NCBI GenBank assembly: GCA_964030785.1
Contig: OZ034969.1
Location: 44,615,201-44,679,200 of the forward strand
Source of the DNA: Siderastrea siderea
Lineage: Eukaryota; Cnidaria; Anthozoa; Scleractinia; Rhizangiidae
Direction of reading: 5' to 3'
DNA length: 64,000 nucleotides
In this document: in pieces, positions 47,025 through 57,436 of the stretch
Numbering within the stretch: the stretch's first letter is position 1
Layout of the letters: every line of letters starts with the position of its first letter
The notes under the pieces: model-generated
Database searches by the model: none
What the model saw: only the letters and a program-made list of their open reading frames with translations
Told to the model about the DNA's origin: nothing
Program-made: the position numbers and the translations under genes

Positions 47025-47136
47025 TTGAGCTGTGCACCGGTAATAACATCCACCGGAAAACACTGGAAATGCGGCTAATCTCCAGGCTTGGAACTGCGCG
47101 ACCACGCGGGATGAACATTAACTTTTCTTTCATTTG
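47025..47136 (+). pseudogene. PLE endonuclease C-terminal tail (right arm)
   Basis: Reads LCTGNNIHRKTLEMRLISRL then GTARPRGMNINFSFI and a stop at 47136. This is the counterpart of 41280-41390 in the left arm. Everything upstream in the PLE is missing here, so the right arm has lost about 1.5 kb relative to the left, or the left has gained it. Confidence 0.85.
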
Positions 47137-47237
47137 AAACTTACACGCTCGCGCGTCTATCATTGCGCGTGCTCTTTTTCTTCAACCAACGTTATATATT
47201 TTCTCTGACGCAACGGTAATTTGAAAATCGTTTATTT

Positions 47238-47272
47238 GCCACTGATGAAGGGCTAAGCCCGAAATGTTTGGC
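47238..47272 (+). ncRNA. Hammerhead ribozyme in right arm of the palindrome
   Basis: Counterpart of 41155-41189: stem I GCCA/TGGC, core CTGATGA, GGGC-TAA-GCCC and GAAA are intact. Stem III reads ATGT instead of ACGT, so it is no longer self-complementary. Core intact, activity doubtful. Confidence 0.65.
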
Positions 47273-48101
47273 ATTGGAAAAAACTTTTTTGGCACTTCAC
47301 TACCTTTTGTTTTTAATATTTTCATCTGAATTAGTGCCACGCAGTACTGTGAACTTTTGTTCATCATTTGTCTACCGGCCATGTCCACGCCAAAAGCCTA
47401 GCGCACGGGAAGATCGCCGATAGCAGAATGTTTTTCGAATTTTTTCAGACCAGAATTACCGTGCGATCACTGTGAAGGCTGAATAGGATGTCGAAATTAT
47501 GGGGCTCTATGAATAATATTATGGTGCTTTTATGGCGATTCTCTGCATTGCTTTGTGATACGATAGCGTTTTGTGGGACTCGGTCGTCTGCAGTTACCCG
47601 CCTTCCTTCGTTTTATGTGTTGTAACAACACCGCGAACAACACCGAACCAAAAACTTGCCTAAAACGGCCACGAATTGGGCCCAAATTACACCCAAGACA
47701 CAAAAGCAACCCCATGTGGAGTAAAGCGAAGTTCATTTCCACATTCATAACTTTATTTTAGCATTTAAAAACGAAAAGTGAATTTCCCATACAAAGTCTA
47801 TAAATCGAGAGCCTTCTAACGCAACACGCCTGATAGCAAAGGTCGTGTTTCGCAACTCGATCGTCTTCTCTCATCTTGAGCTTGGGGCGCCTGCGGTTAC
47901 GGAAGCCAAAGTACTCCTCGAGTGTTGCTAAAGGAAGAACAACATTGTTGCTTTCGGAAACAATTAACTTTGCATGGACCACCGTAACAAAATAAAAGTA
48001 TCGGACCCTGTAGTAAAGGATCTAATCAGCAAAAAATAAAGAACCAAATACGATAAAAAAGCAATGCTGATTCAATGGAAGTGAAACTGTAGATATTTTA
48101 A

Positions 48102-48124
48102 CCAATATTTCAAAAGGCACAGCC
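48102..48124 (-). ncRNA. Hammerhead 3' half (split PLE3 ribozyme)
   Basis: Minus strand: GGCTGTGCC, TTTT, GAAA, TATT, GG. With the half at 56449-56473 it forms stem II AAAGGC/GCCTTT with loop TGT, core GAAA, and stem I GACC/GGTT. Stem III is the A/U palindrome ATAT. It is now 8.3 kb away from its partner. Confidence 0.65.
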
Positions 48125-48504
48125 CGCGGGGGGGGGGAAGCAACTTCCCATACATTCTCTTAAATGAAATCCAAACGATGTTCTCACAACTTGCAAAGCA
48201 ATCTGTGAGGTTCTAGTCAGCGGATATGCCTCCCGCAGATGTTGCATGCTCCAACGAAACTCGGACACTGAAGGGAAAAATTATGGCGACCAAACGAGGC
48301 GGATTCAGTTTTGTCCTTTCGTTTAGGTAATTGACGAATGTACGGTGGCCCACAAGTATCACGGCAAAAGTTTCAAGTCAACACTGCACAATTAAAAAAA
48401 ATACATCAACAATTACTTTAGTTTAGTCCCTTAACTTTTAGGTAACTAACTTTATTTTGAAATTGACGAAAAAACGATTTGGTAAACACGAAAAAAGATT
48501 TTAA

Positions 48505-48895
48505 TCGCCACGGCAAAAGTTTGAAAACTCCACGGCAAAAGTTTGAAAACGCCGCGGCAAAAGTTTGTTAACACCACGGCAAAAGTTTGTGAACATCACG
48601 GCAAAAGTTTGCGAACACCACGGCAAAAGTTTGAAAACGCTACGGCAAAAGTTTGTTAACACCACGGCAAAAGTTTGTGAACATCACGGCAAAAGTTTGA
48701 AAACGCTACGGCAAAAGTTTGTTAACACCACGGCAAAAGTTTGTGAACATCACGGCAAAAGTTTGCGAACACCACGGCAAAAGTTTGAAAACGCCACGGC
48801 AAAAGTTTGTGAACACCACGGCAAAAGTCTGTGAACACCACGGCAAAAGTTTGTGAACATCACGGCAAAAGTTTGTCGGCACCACGGCGGAAGTG
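48505..48895. repeat. 22-bp minisatellite in left foldback arm, 18 copies
   Basis: CACGGCAAAAGTTTG plus a variable 7-base tail (TGAACAC, AAAACGC, TTAACAC, CGAACAC). CGGC words start every 22 bases from 48511 to 48885. Tail variants recur in a partly regular order, suggesting duplication of multi-unit blocks. Confidence 0.95.
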
Positions 48896-49715
48896 AAATT
48901 TAAAGCGGAAATAAAGTCTCGTGCCATGATTAACAATGGCCAGTGACAGACCTAAGCGACTGTCCAAAGCTTTTACAGTTTGGCTTTTACAAGCATGTCT
49001 TTAAGGGACTTTCCTTTCCTGTAAGAGATCAAGGGAGGTTCCTTGAATATCTCTCTGAGTAATGGCTTGTTTTGTTGTTAAATGCCATTTATTGGAGGGC
49101 TTAACGTTCTTAGAGCCTTTTAAAATCTTTGTGCCATTGTGTGTGCTAGCTCTTTGGCAATTAGTTAGGTTTTTTCGCTCAGTTTAATTGCAAGATTCTT
49201 TAAAACCGCTTAAAAGAGTAATGTTTTCTGAAAGGATCCGCGAGTTTCTAAGTCCGTGAAATTCCATTTATCAAACCAAAAGACAATCTGCCACCTGGGG
49301 AGCGCCGAGCGCTCGCAGAGCGTATTCAAAACGGGGAAATAATTAATCCTAAGGAAAGCAGATAAATCCACAACAACCGTCCTAATGAACAGAGAAGACA
49401 AAACACCGAATCTTTGTTCAAAACTACAGTACATAGCGCCTACATGTAACTGTCGGAAAATGTTCTTCTTCAGTGGGGAGCAGGAAGGAGAAACTGATGA
49501 GGGTACATTCTTGGCACCCCGCTTCACAGACGCTTAACAGTGAGCTGAAAGTGAAAATGTTAGTGCAAAGCAAAGTTACAGACTATTTAAATAGACTATG
49601 TTGTGCCATAAACCAGCATATTTAAATAATTATTCCAATTGATTTATTTATTCCATATTTAATAAAAAGTAGAAACCAACAACCGACGATAACAATATTC
49701 TCCATGCATTTTGGG

Positions 49716-50062
49716 TAGCGACAAAACGTGGGGTACTGGCCATGGCCTATCCTATGGCCTACCCGTGGTCAATTTCGTAAACAATTTACTCTTGAATCTC
49801 TTAACATCCTCATAATCAAGCATAAATGTGAGGGAATTGCACCTACTACAGCAAAAATACAAATTATGTATATTTTGGCTCTTAAACATAAGAGTGAACC
49901 TTGTATATGAGTATTAGTTGCGTAAAAATTATTAGCTTACGTATCTATAGCCTGAGACATCTGCACGCGGGTTAACGTATCTACTGCTTGAAGAAGAACA
50001 ACGACAAGAAAGCCTACAGTGACGTCGTATTATTGTGATGGTACAAATCAGATTGCGTGACT
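49716..50062. other. Loop of the foldback element
   Basis: About 350 AT-rich bases between the arms. A 60-codon open frame from 49728 has no motif and is not called. Confidence 0.6.
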
Positions 50063-50934
50063 GCATGGAGAATATTGTTATCGTCGGTTGTTGGTTTATA
50101 CTTTTTATTAAATATGGAATAAATAAATCAATTGGAATAATTATTTAAATATGCTGGTTTATGGCACAACATAGTCTATTTAAATAGTCTGTAACTTTAC
50201 TTTGCACTAACATTTTCACTTTCAGCTCAGCCAGACGGACTAAAATGAAAATATTCAGTACACTGTACACCGGGACTGTACACAGATAACCACTCTCCGT
50301 AAATTAATAGTAAGCTGAGCTAGGTAAATTTTTATGGGAGCTAATGTCACTCGGGTCAGAGAAAAGTGTCCATTTTCTTTGTCCCTAGTGGGCTAGTGGA
50401 GGAAAAATATATATGAGCCTTCCGTCGAGACAAAATTAGTCAATGTCTGCTAGCTTAAAGCGTCAGTGAAGCGGGGTGCCAAGAATGTACTCTCATCAGT
50501 TTCTCCTTCCTGCTCCCCACTGAAGAAGAACATTTTCCGACAGATAAATGTACACGCTATGTACTGTAGTTTTGAACAAAGATTCGGTGTTTTGTCTTCT
50601 CTGTTCATTAGGACGGTTGTTGTGGATTTATCTGCTTTCCTTAGGATTAATTATTTCCCTGTTTTGAATACGCTCTGCGAGCGCTCGGCGCTCCCCAGGT
50701 GGCAGATTGTTTTTTGGTTCAATAATAAACCCTCCAATAAATGGCATTTAACTACAAAACAAGCCATTACTCAGAGAGATATTCAAGGAACCTCCCTTGA
50801 TCTCTTACAGGAAAGGAAAGTCCCTTAAAGACATGCTTGTAAAAGCCAAACTGTAAAAGCTTTGGACAGTCGCGTAGGTCTGTCACTGGCCATTGTTAAT
50901 CATGGCACGAGACTTTATTTCCGCTTTAAATTTC

Positions 50935-51290
50935 ACTTCCGCCGTGGTGCCGACAAACTTTTGCCGTGACGTTCACAAACTTTTGCCGTGGTGTTCACAG
51001 ACTTTTGCCGTGGTGTTCACAAACTTTTGCCGTGGCGTTTTCAAACTTTTGCCGTGGCGTTTTCAAACTTTTGCCGTGGTGTTCACAAACTTTTGCCGTG
51101 ATGCTCACAAACTTTTGCCGTGGTGTTAACAAACTTTTGCCGTGGCGTTTTCAAACTTTTGCCGTGGCGTTTTCAAACTTTTGCCGTGGTGTTCACAAAC
51201 TCTTGCCGTGATGTTCACAAACTTTTGCCGTGGTGTTAACAAACTTTTACCGTGGAGTTTTCAAACTTTTGCCGTGGCGATTAAAATCTT
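50935..51290. repeat. 22-bp minisatellite in right foldback arm, about 16 copies
   Basis: Inverse of the left array (CAAACTTTTGCCGTG plus variable tail). The copy number and order of tail variants differ from the left arm. The two arrays have therefore changed independently while the rest of the arms stayed similar. Confidence 0.93.
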
Positions 51291-51450
51291 TTTCCGTGTT
51301 TACCAAATCGTTTTATCGTCAATTTCAAAATAGAGTTAGTTACCTAAAACTTAAGGGACTAAACGAAAGTAATTGTTGACGTATTTTTTTTAATTGTGCA
51401 GTATTGACTTGAAACTTTTGCCGTGATACTTGTGGGCCACCGTACGAATG

Positions 51451-52348
51451 GATCTTATTTTACACTTTTATCATGTTTTCGTGCTTTTTGCTTTTTATGA
51501 AGATAAAAGTTTACTCTTGGAGTTGTTTAGTCGCAAAGTAGAACAGTAGCGCTTCGATCAATCCAGTCTGCGTTGATCGACTGTATAGAATCAGCTAGAA
51601 TTTTCTGAAGTTGGGTTAAAAACTGGGATCGGGTTCAAAGTACTGAACTGTGAAATGATCTTGTTAACACATAACTGGATTATTGATAATAAAAGTCGTA
51701 TTTTGTGCGTAGGTATTGTTTCCATTAGGTTATTAGCAGCTTTGATTCAACTTATTTCCATCGATGTTTTTGGCACATTTCTCGTAGCAATTTATTTAGA
51801 CCACGCTGGAGGAAAACATGCAAACACAGTACAGCCATAACTGTCTCATCTCGTGCTATCAATTCGTTACAGAATGAGATGTAAAAAGAAACACTCGGCT
51901 GACAGTATTTTTATTTATCACATGCATCAGTTCAGCGGTAGACAAAGACCAAAATTACCCCGCGGAGTACAAGAAATAAAATCCTGAATAGTTCAAGCGC
52001 TTTGCCTCGGTGAGAATTTTATTTACGTTGAATTATCTAATTCTAGCATTCAACTTTGAAACGTTTGTCGCAAACCTGTTTTCCAAGTATAAACAAGCGA
52101 AACGTGACTGCCGTACAGCTCGCAGCTGATCCACTCGCCACTGCAACAACAAGACAGTGCGAAAACAGAAGTGTCTTCATCGATGTCGCTTCCATCGAAT
52201 ATTCTCTTGTCCGAAAGTGACAGTAAGTTCCATGAGAGATTAGCCGCTCACCGCTTACTTTCTCCCGACAAAATACACCTAAATTTTAAAAACTATTCCA
52301 AATGAGTCGATCGCTATGTCGATCCGTGTCGATCGGAAATATTTATTA
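51451..52348. other. Spacer inside the composite element
   Basis: No supported gene or repeat boundary. A short open frame at 51655-51840 has no motif. Confidence 0.5.
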
Positions 52349-52572
52349 CACCTTTTGCTGTTCATTAGCGCAAAACGTACATTCATTTGTGCCAAGCGAT
52401 GCATCAATAACTTGTATTGTACTTTCTTGAACACCGCAAGCAACATCATTGGTGCGAAACGACTTTCAATAGCGATATTTAAATACGCGCGAGCATTCAA
52501 CAGTATCAATAGACAATCAACTAAACGACGGGACAATCATTTGGGTGGAACGTTATTTCATGTGCGCGCAAT

Positions 52573-54475
52573 AGGGTTTTCCGATTTAGCGGAAAATTCA
52601 CTTAAATGGCACACATTTTTCCGCCTATTGAAAATGTCATTGATATCACTTAGTTTGCCCATTGTTGCATAACAGGGAGCCTGCACAAATTGCATACGTT
52701 AAGTCAATCAGTATTATTTCTGTTCCCGGTTTCGCGGCAGAGGTATCTCAATACCTCTGAAGATACTGAAGAAGTCGTTCAGTCAGAGCTTTGCAGGGAT
52801 GCAGATCTCTAGCCTATATTCGTTCGGTATTTCGAAAGTTCTTTTTAGAAATAATTTTAATTGGGATAAGTATGCAGTATGGGGACTAATGCCTTGTTTT
52901 CACGAGAGAGTTCTACAAAGGTTTCTTCTAACTGTGGTCTGATAACTTGACCTCATTTATTTGACACACTGTTTTCACGGGGCAAGATAACCAAGGTAGA
53001 CGTAGAAAAAAAACTATATGAAGGTACAATATACTCCATCTCACCCAACAGGAGGCAACGTTCGGCCAATCGTGCATCGCGGTCATTGCGAGTACACATA
53101 GATCATTCTATTGGATTTCGAAAAATATCTAGTTCTAGTGTATTTCGACACCAGAGACCATTTTTACCTTTAGTTGTGTGCACATGTGGGTTCCAACAGA
53201 GTTTTTCAAAATTGAAAAAATGTTTAAAAATGTCTTGAATTAGATTATTATAGATGCTAATTGTGAAGAAAAATAAACAAAATTAATTAAGAATGCGAGG
53301 CGACCTTTTTCTGATGGCTTGCTAACATGGTCCACGTGCATTTCGTTGACACTGAAGGGTGGTGATATTTTAAAGAGTAATACATGCATACAAGTACAGT
53401 TTTGCAATTCATTTGCGTAGTTTTTGAAACTAAGTAATGTTAAATAAACGAGCAGCAGTGTTTTATCGGGTCTAAAATTCCTCTGCCTTACTTCGGAACA
53501 AACACCCACTATATAAGTTTATAACAATGATGCTTTTGTTAAAGTTGGAAATTAGCATACGACAAAAACATATCTTTTGTCTCACACGAAACTTGCCGAA
53601 AGGGCGTGTCCCCAGTGAGTTCAAACAAATGCGCTTTTAAAAAGGAAGAAATTTTTATACGACAAAAACATCTTTTGTCTCATACGTGCTCTGGCTTCGA
53701 AGGAGTCAACATCGCCTCTTTTTGGCGAACGTTTTGAGAGCCGAAAATTCTGAAGAAGAAAAGGGGAACCCGCCAAACAGAGCAATTCTAAAGACAACTC
53801 GCTTGGTTAGTGAGTAAGTGGTGTATGATTTTTCTGTTGAGCGACAGAGAACGACGCGTACGAGAAGTAAATTGCCTGCAATGAACCCACGTGGTCTCAG
53901 TTGAAGGCAAAAATTCAACACTTGGATACTGAAGTTACGTTATAGTCGCTTCACTTTTGTTTAGTTACGATGTTTTCAAAGAGAATAGAGAAAGCCGTTT
54001 AATGACTACTGAAAACGGACAATAAACGTTGATTTTGTGCAAAAGTAAATCCACTGTGTAATGCAATTGAATTACTTGAAAGAATCAGATTAAATATTCA
54101 GTCACCATTTTTTGTGTCAGTTTATGTTTTGATAATTAATATTCATAATTAAGTCACATGCACTAACCTTATATCTGATAAACACCGCATACTAATTAGG
54201 AGTGTTTTCAATTAGATATAAAGTCACTGCACGTAAGCTCATTTGATAGGTTCATGGGCGTGTGAATTATTAATGAGTTTTTGAATTGTTTTGAAATAGA
54301 GGCAGCCTGTTGCATTTGCTTTAGAAAGTCTTTATTATTGTCAAATATCTCAATAGAAGATAGACAAGAATAACTCAAAATGCATCGTGCAAATTGAACC
54401 AACAGCACATTTTCATCCTCAATTAGCTAGCAAGGCGGAAAAAGTCTTTCCGATTCCGCTAAATCGGAAAACCCT
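52573..54475. mobile_element. 1.9-kb element nested in the Tc1-like left repeat
   Basis: The ends are AGGGTTTTCCGATTTAGCGG and its exact inverse. The flank AAT occurs at 52570-52572 and 54476-54478, and the intact right repeat confirms the empty site. There is no transposase. The interior has two related 30-base blocks (ATACGACAAAAACAT) near 53560 and 53660. Family unassigned; a 3-bp duplication is compatible with several superfamilies. Confidence 0.8.
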
Positions 54476-54710
54476 AATGAAAATTCAATAGCACCAATTG
54501 ACAAACGGTTGCATTTATTGACAATCATTCAACCAAAAATGAAACTTCATTAGTGTTATTAGCATAAACATAGGCAATCTATAGCGCGTTTGGACAATCA
54601 TAGCCATTCGAGATTATATTCTTTAGTGCGTTTTGACAATCATTTGAGCGGCTCAAAATACAATAACACAAAAGAAAAAATCAATACTACCTGTCATTTC
54701 TATTTAAATT

Positions 54711-55782
54711 TCAGCCTTCGATAAACTCTCTGTTAATACAACGGGGTAGATATGTTTGCATAAAACGGAACCATTGCCCACTTTTAGCTGGAGTGATTGT
54801 TCCAATATTTCGATTCAAAGCTTCCAAAAGCAGCTGTGTGCGGTAATGGCCCAGAGCAAGGCCCCGATTTCTTGCTTCATCTCGATTATTCATTTCTTGT
54901 TGTATTGCGGGACGACTTATATCTGCTTTTACCGCTGCTTTCAAGGAGCTTATTGCTTGTTCCACGATGTTTAGAAATGGACTGTAAGGCGGCAATTTTT
55001 TCAGCTCAGTGTTTGCACCTGGATTGACTGGATTGTGATGGGCTGGGGCACCATCGTAAATGAAAATGACGTTTTCATCTGGGTCAAGATTTAAACGCGT
55101 CTGTGCCAGGAAGTCGTTAAATTTCTGCGCATTCATTCCTCCAATGATTGAAGAGTGGAAGACAAGGCCATTAGTCGGTGAAATAGCGAGTGCAACCGTC
55201 ACGTTTCTTCCTCTTTGACCACAGACTTGCCTGTAGGCCCTTTCTCCTCTTCTCGCTCTACCTTGGCTTCGAGAAGTCCAAATACAGTACAGTGTTATAT
55301 CCGCATTCATCTATAAAAACAGAATGATTTACTATGGCATGGCCCATAAACCAATTGGCATAAGCATATCGTTTCTCGATGACATCGGGTCTGTTTCTTT
55401 CTGCTGGGAGTGGTCTGCTTAGTTTCACACGAAAAAGCATTCCGTCTAAGGTCCTTGCCACAGTACGGTCGTGGATTTGTGGTTTGGCGGGAAGACGTTG
55501 CCGTAATTCTTGGTTTATCTGGGCCAGCGTTAGTTGACAATTCTCATTTACAATGTCATTGAGAGTGTCCCTCATCTGGTTATCGACACGTACATTATTT
55601 GGTCCTCCCCTTGGTCTCTCTGCAATTCTACCTTCCCGTACATATCTGGCAACTATACTCCTGGCTGTGGAACGATTAACACCGATTGTATCGGCCACCA
55701 TGAGATAATCTTCATTTGTGTTTTCAAAAGCTTGAATAATCCTTTCGCGTTGCTCTAGGATGATGCGATTTCTACGAGGCAT
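54711..55782 (-). pseudogene. Tc1/mariner-superfamily transposase, one frameshift
   Basis: The start ATG at 55782 gives MPRRNRIILEQRERIIQAFE, a helix-turn-helix (VNRSTARSIVARYVREG, about residues 34-50) and a second DNA-binding part. FIDECGYN carries the first catalytic Asp, and a stop follows shortly. A shifted frame ending at 54711 continues with SQGRARRGERAYRQVCG, IFIYDGAPAHH (second Asp) and LPPYSPFLNIVEQ (Glu). As read, 30 residues separate the second Asp and the Glu. A single frameshift near 55290 separates the halves, so the gene is recently dead. It would cut and paste the surrounding element at TA sites. Confidence 0.85.
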
Positions 55783-56448
55783 TTTGGCTGTTTCTGGAGC
55801 GACAGAGAAATTGAACTGACGAAAACTTGCTTTTATACTGCAATTTCATGCTGAATCTTGAGCAATCTTTTTTGTTTTAGCTATTTTTTGATCCATGAAC
55901 ATAGAAAAATACAAAAGTAGTATTGATTTTTTCTTTTGTGTTATTGTATTTTGAACCGCTCAAATGATTGTCAAAACGCACTAAAGAATATAATCTCGAA
56001 TGGCTACGATTGTCCAAACGCGCTATAGATTGCCTTGTTTATGCTAATAACACTAATGAAGTTTCATTTTTGGTTGAATGATTGTCAATAAATGCAACCG
56101 TTTGTCAATTGGTGCTATTGAATTTTCATTGCGCGCACATGAAATAACGTTCCACCCAAATGATTGTCCCGTCGTTTAGTTGATTGTCTATTGATACTGT
56201 TGAATGCTCGCGCGTATTTAAATATCGCTATTGAAAGTCGTTTCGCACCAATGATGTTGCTTGCGGTGTTCAAGAAAGTACAATACAAGTTATTGATGCA
56301 TCGCTTGGCACAAATGAATGTACGTTTTGCGCTAATGAACAGCAAAAGGTGTATTACGAACACCGCTGTCCACGTTTTGACTGGACCGCTTTGCAAGTTG
56401 TGAGAACATCGTTTCTCGGTCCCAGGCCTCACTTCTATCCCCCCCCTG

Positions 56449-56473
56449 GGCACAGCCTTTCTTCTTCAGGGTC
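56449..56473 (-). ncRNA. Hammerhead 5' half (split PLE3 ribozyme)
   Basis: Minus strand: GACC, core CTGAAGA, then AGAAAGGCTGTGCC, ending at the target duplication. Its partner is at 48102-48124. The first core box is intact. Confidence 0.65.
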
Positions 56474-56898
56474 TTACAGAGAATGACTCTAAGGGCAAAA
56501 ACGTTACAATTTAAACTAAGGGTATAAAATATGATACTACAATAACAACATATAACAGCTTATATTACAACGTTTAAAAACTGGCGTAAAAACTAAAAAC
56601 GTTACGATTTGAAATTCATATTTAACGAAGCTTATATTACAACGTCAAAAAACTGGCGTAAAAACTGAAAACGTTACGATTTAAAATTTGAAAAACATAA
56701 AACATAAGCTGGATACGTGATACTATAATAACATAAGCTTAAGTGATAGGGATAACGTACCGCGTTAAACTCTAAATATGTTACAATTCGAGATAAGAAA
56801 GTGGAAAATACTAAACAAATAACCCCCCCCCCCCCCAAAAAAAAATACGAACAAACACGGAGATGAAAAATCGGAAAAAGTGTCAAGTTCCATCTCTC
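56474..56898. other. PLE3 3' untranslated region, AT-rich with short repeats
   Basis: Words such as AACGTTACGATTT, AAACTGGCGTAAAAACT and CTTATATTACAACGT recur two or three times. A C run followed by an A run lies at about 56823-56845. It sits between the endonuclease stop and the split hammerhead, as a PLE 3' region would. Confidence 0.6.
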
Positions 56899-57285
56899 CT
56901 ATTTAAAGTGTTCCAAGGTTTGACCTCTATCGATGAGGTATGCCTCTCTAGCTTTTTGTACACTGTCACGGTTAGATTTCATTAGTTCAAGAGGAATAAG
57001 TTGCATGTCATTAGCATTATGGTCGTGTGAAAGAAAATGTTCTGAGACTGCAGTAGGTTTAGAAATGTTAGTTTGTTTGTCAACAGGTCTACGATGTTCG
57101 TTGAAGCGGTCCTTGAGTCGTCGTTTGGTTTCTCCTATGTATTGTTTGTGACAGCGATTGCATTGTACCATGTAAATAACGTTTTTAGAGTTACAGTCAA
57201 TGTGATGGTGAATGGGTCTTGTTTCGCCCGTAGGATGAAATGTATAGCTAGTGAGCCCGTCTGTTATATAGTTCAATGTCAAGCA
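56899..57285 (-). pseudogene. PLE3 GIY-YIG endonuclease, inverted
   Basis: The minus-strand open frame reads HIDCNSKNVIYMVQCNRCHK, QYIGETKRRLKDRFNEHRRP, AVSEHFLSHDHNANDMQLIP and REAYLIDRGQTLEHFK to the stop at 56899. It is a complete C-terminal endonuclease domain of the Cys-containing type. It lies head to head with the plus-strand PLE3 reverse transcriptase, separated by 150 bases, and cannot be translated with it. Confidence 0.87.
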
Positions 57286-57436
57286 GTTTTGTCCGCATCG
57301 AAACGGTTGACAGCAGATTGCTCTAGGTTACGAGAACGGTTAAGTTGGTTAGACTTATTATGACGTGTACAAGCAGAAGTAAGAGAGGCACACTCACCAG
57401 CTGAGTATAGTTCACAAAATTGTTCAGCTGCAGATC

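Larger units (their letters stand above)
40501..47894. mobile_element. 7.4-kb palindromic hAT-like element, 8-bp target duplication
   Basis: The flanks are GGTTACGG at 40493-40500 and 47895-47902. The left end starts CACAGGCACCCCAAGCTCAA and the right end, reverse-complemented, starts GCAGGCGCCCCAAGCTCAAG. The arms are long: 40501-41340 pairs with 47020-47894, and 42920-43915 pairs with 46050-46985. The loop is 43916-46049. The left arm holds about 1.5 kb of extra PLE and CR1-like DNA that the right arm lacks. No transposase is seen. The ends match the 544-base MITE at 15427-15970, so both belong to one hAT-like family. Confidence 0.8.
48341..51444. mobile_element. Foldback-type element with minisatellite arms, 6-bp target duplication
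   Basis: Flanked by CGAATG (48335-48340 and 51445-51450). The ends are TACGGTGGCCCACAAGTATC and its exact inverse. The arms run 48341-49715 and 50063-51444, separated by about 350 bases. Each arm holds a 22-base tandem array near its outer end. The right arm has about 240 extra bases at 50231-50470. Long inverted arms with internal tandem repeats and no transposase are the hallmarks of Foldback/Galileo-type elements. The superfamily is unassigned. Confidence 0.85.
52349..56351. mobile_element. Tc1-like transposon with 450-bp inverted repeats
   Basis: TA flanks both ends (52347-52348 and 56352-56353). The ends are CACCTTTTGCTGTTCATTAG and its inverse. The right repeat is about 55905-56351. 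The left repeat is split by a later insertion into 52349-52572 and 54479-54705. The arms contain spaced GACAATCATT words in both orientations. One transposase gene lies between them on the minus strand. TA targets and the IS630/Tc1-like catalytic motifs place it in the Tc1/mariner superfamily. Repeats this long are unusual for it. Confidence 0.85.
48125..56448. mobile_element. 8.3-kb composite element with 9-bp target duplication, inserted in a PLE
   Basis: The 9 bases GGCACAGCC lie at 48116-48124 and 56449-56457. The element begins CGCGGGGGGGGGG and ends, inverted, CAGGGGGGGG. Both sides share ACGATGTTCTCACAACTTGC plus AAAGC about 50-60 bases in (48177-48201 and, inverted, 56390-56414). Removing it restores a PLE hammerhead across the junction. 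Nine-base duplications are typical of Mutator-like elements, but no transposase of that kind is seen. Most of its length is two later insertions (48341-51444 and 52349-56351). Confidence 0.7.

Noticed and set aside
48505..51290. Regular 22-base repeats resembling a CRISPR array
   Set aside because: The units are directly tandem with no unique spacers, lie in both arms of an inverted repeat, and the context is eukaryotic.
54756..55027. Plus-strand open frames of 72-76 codons
   Set aside because: Antisense shadows of the Tc1-like transposase.
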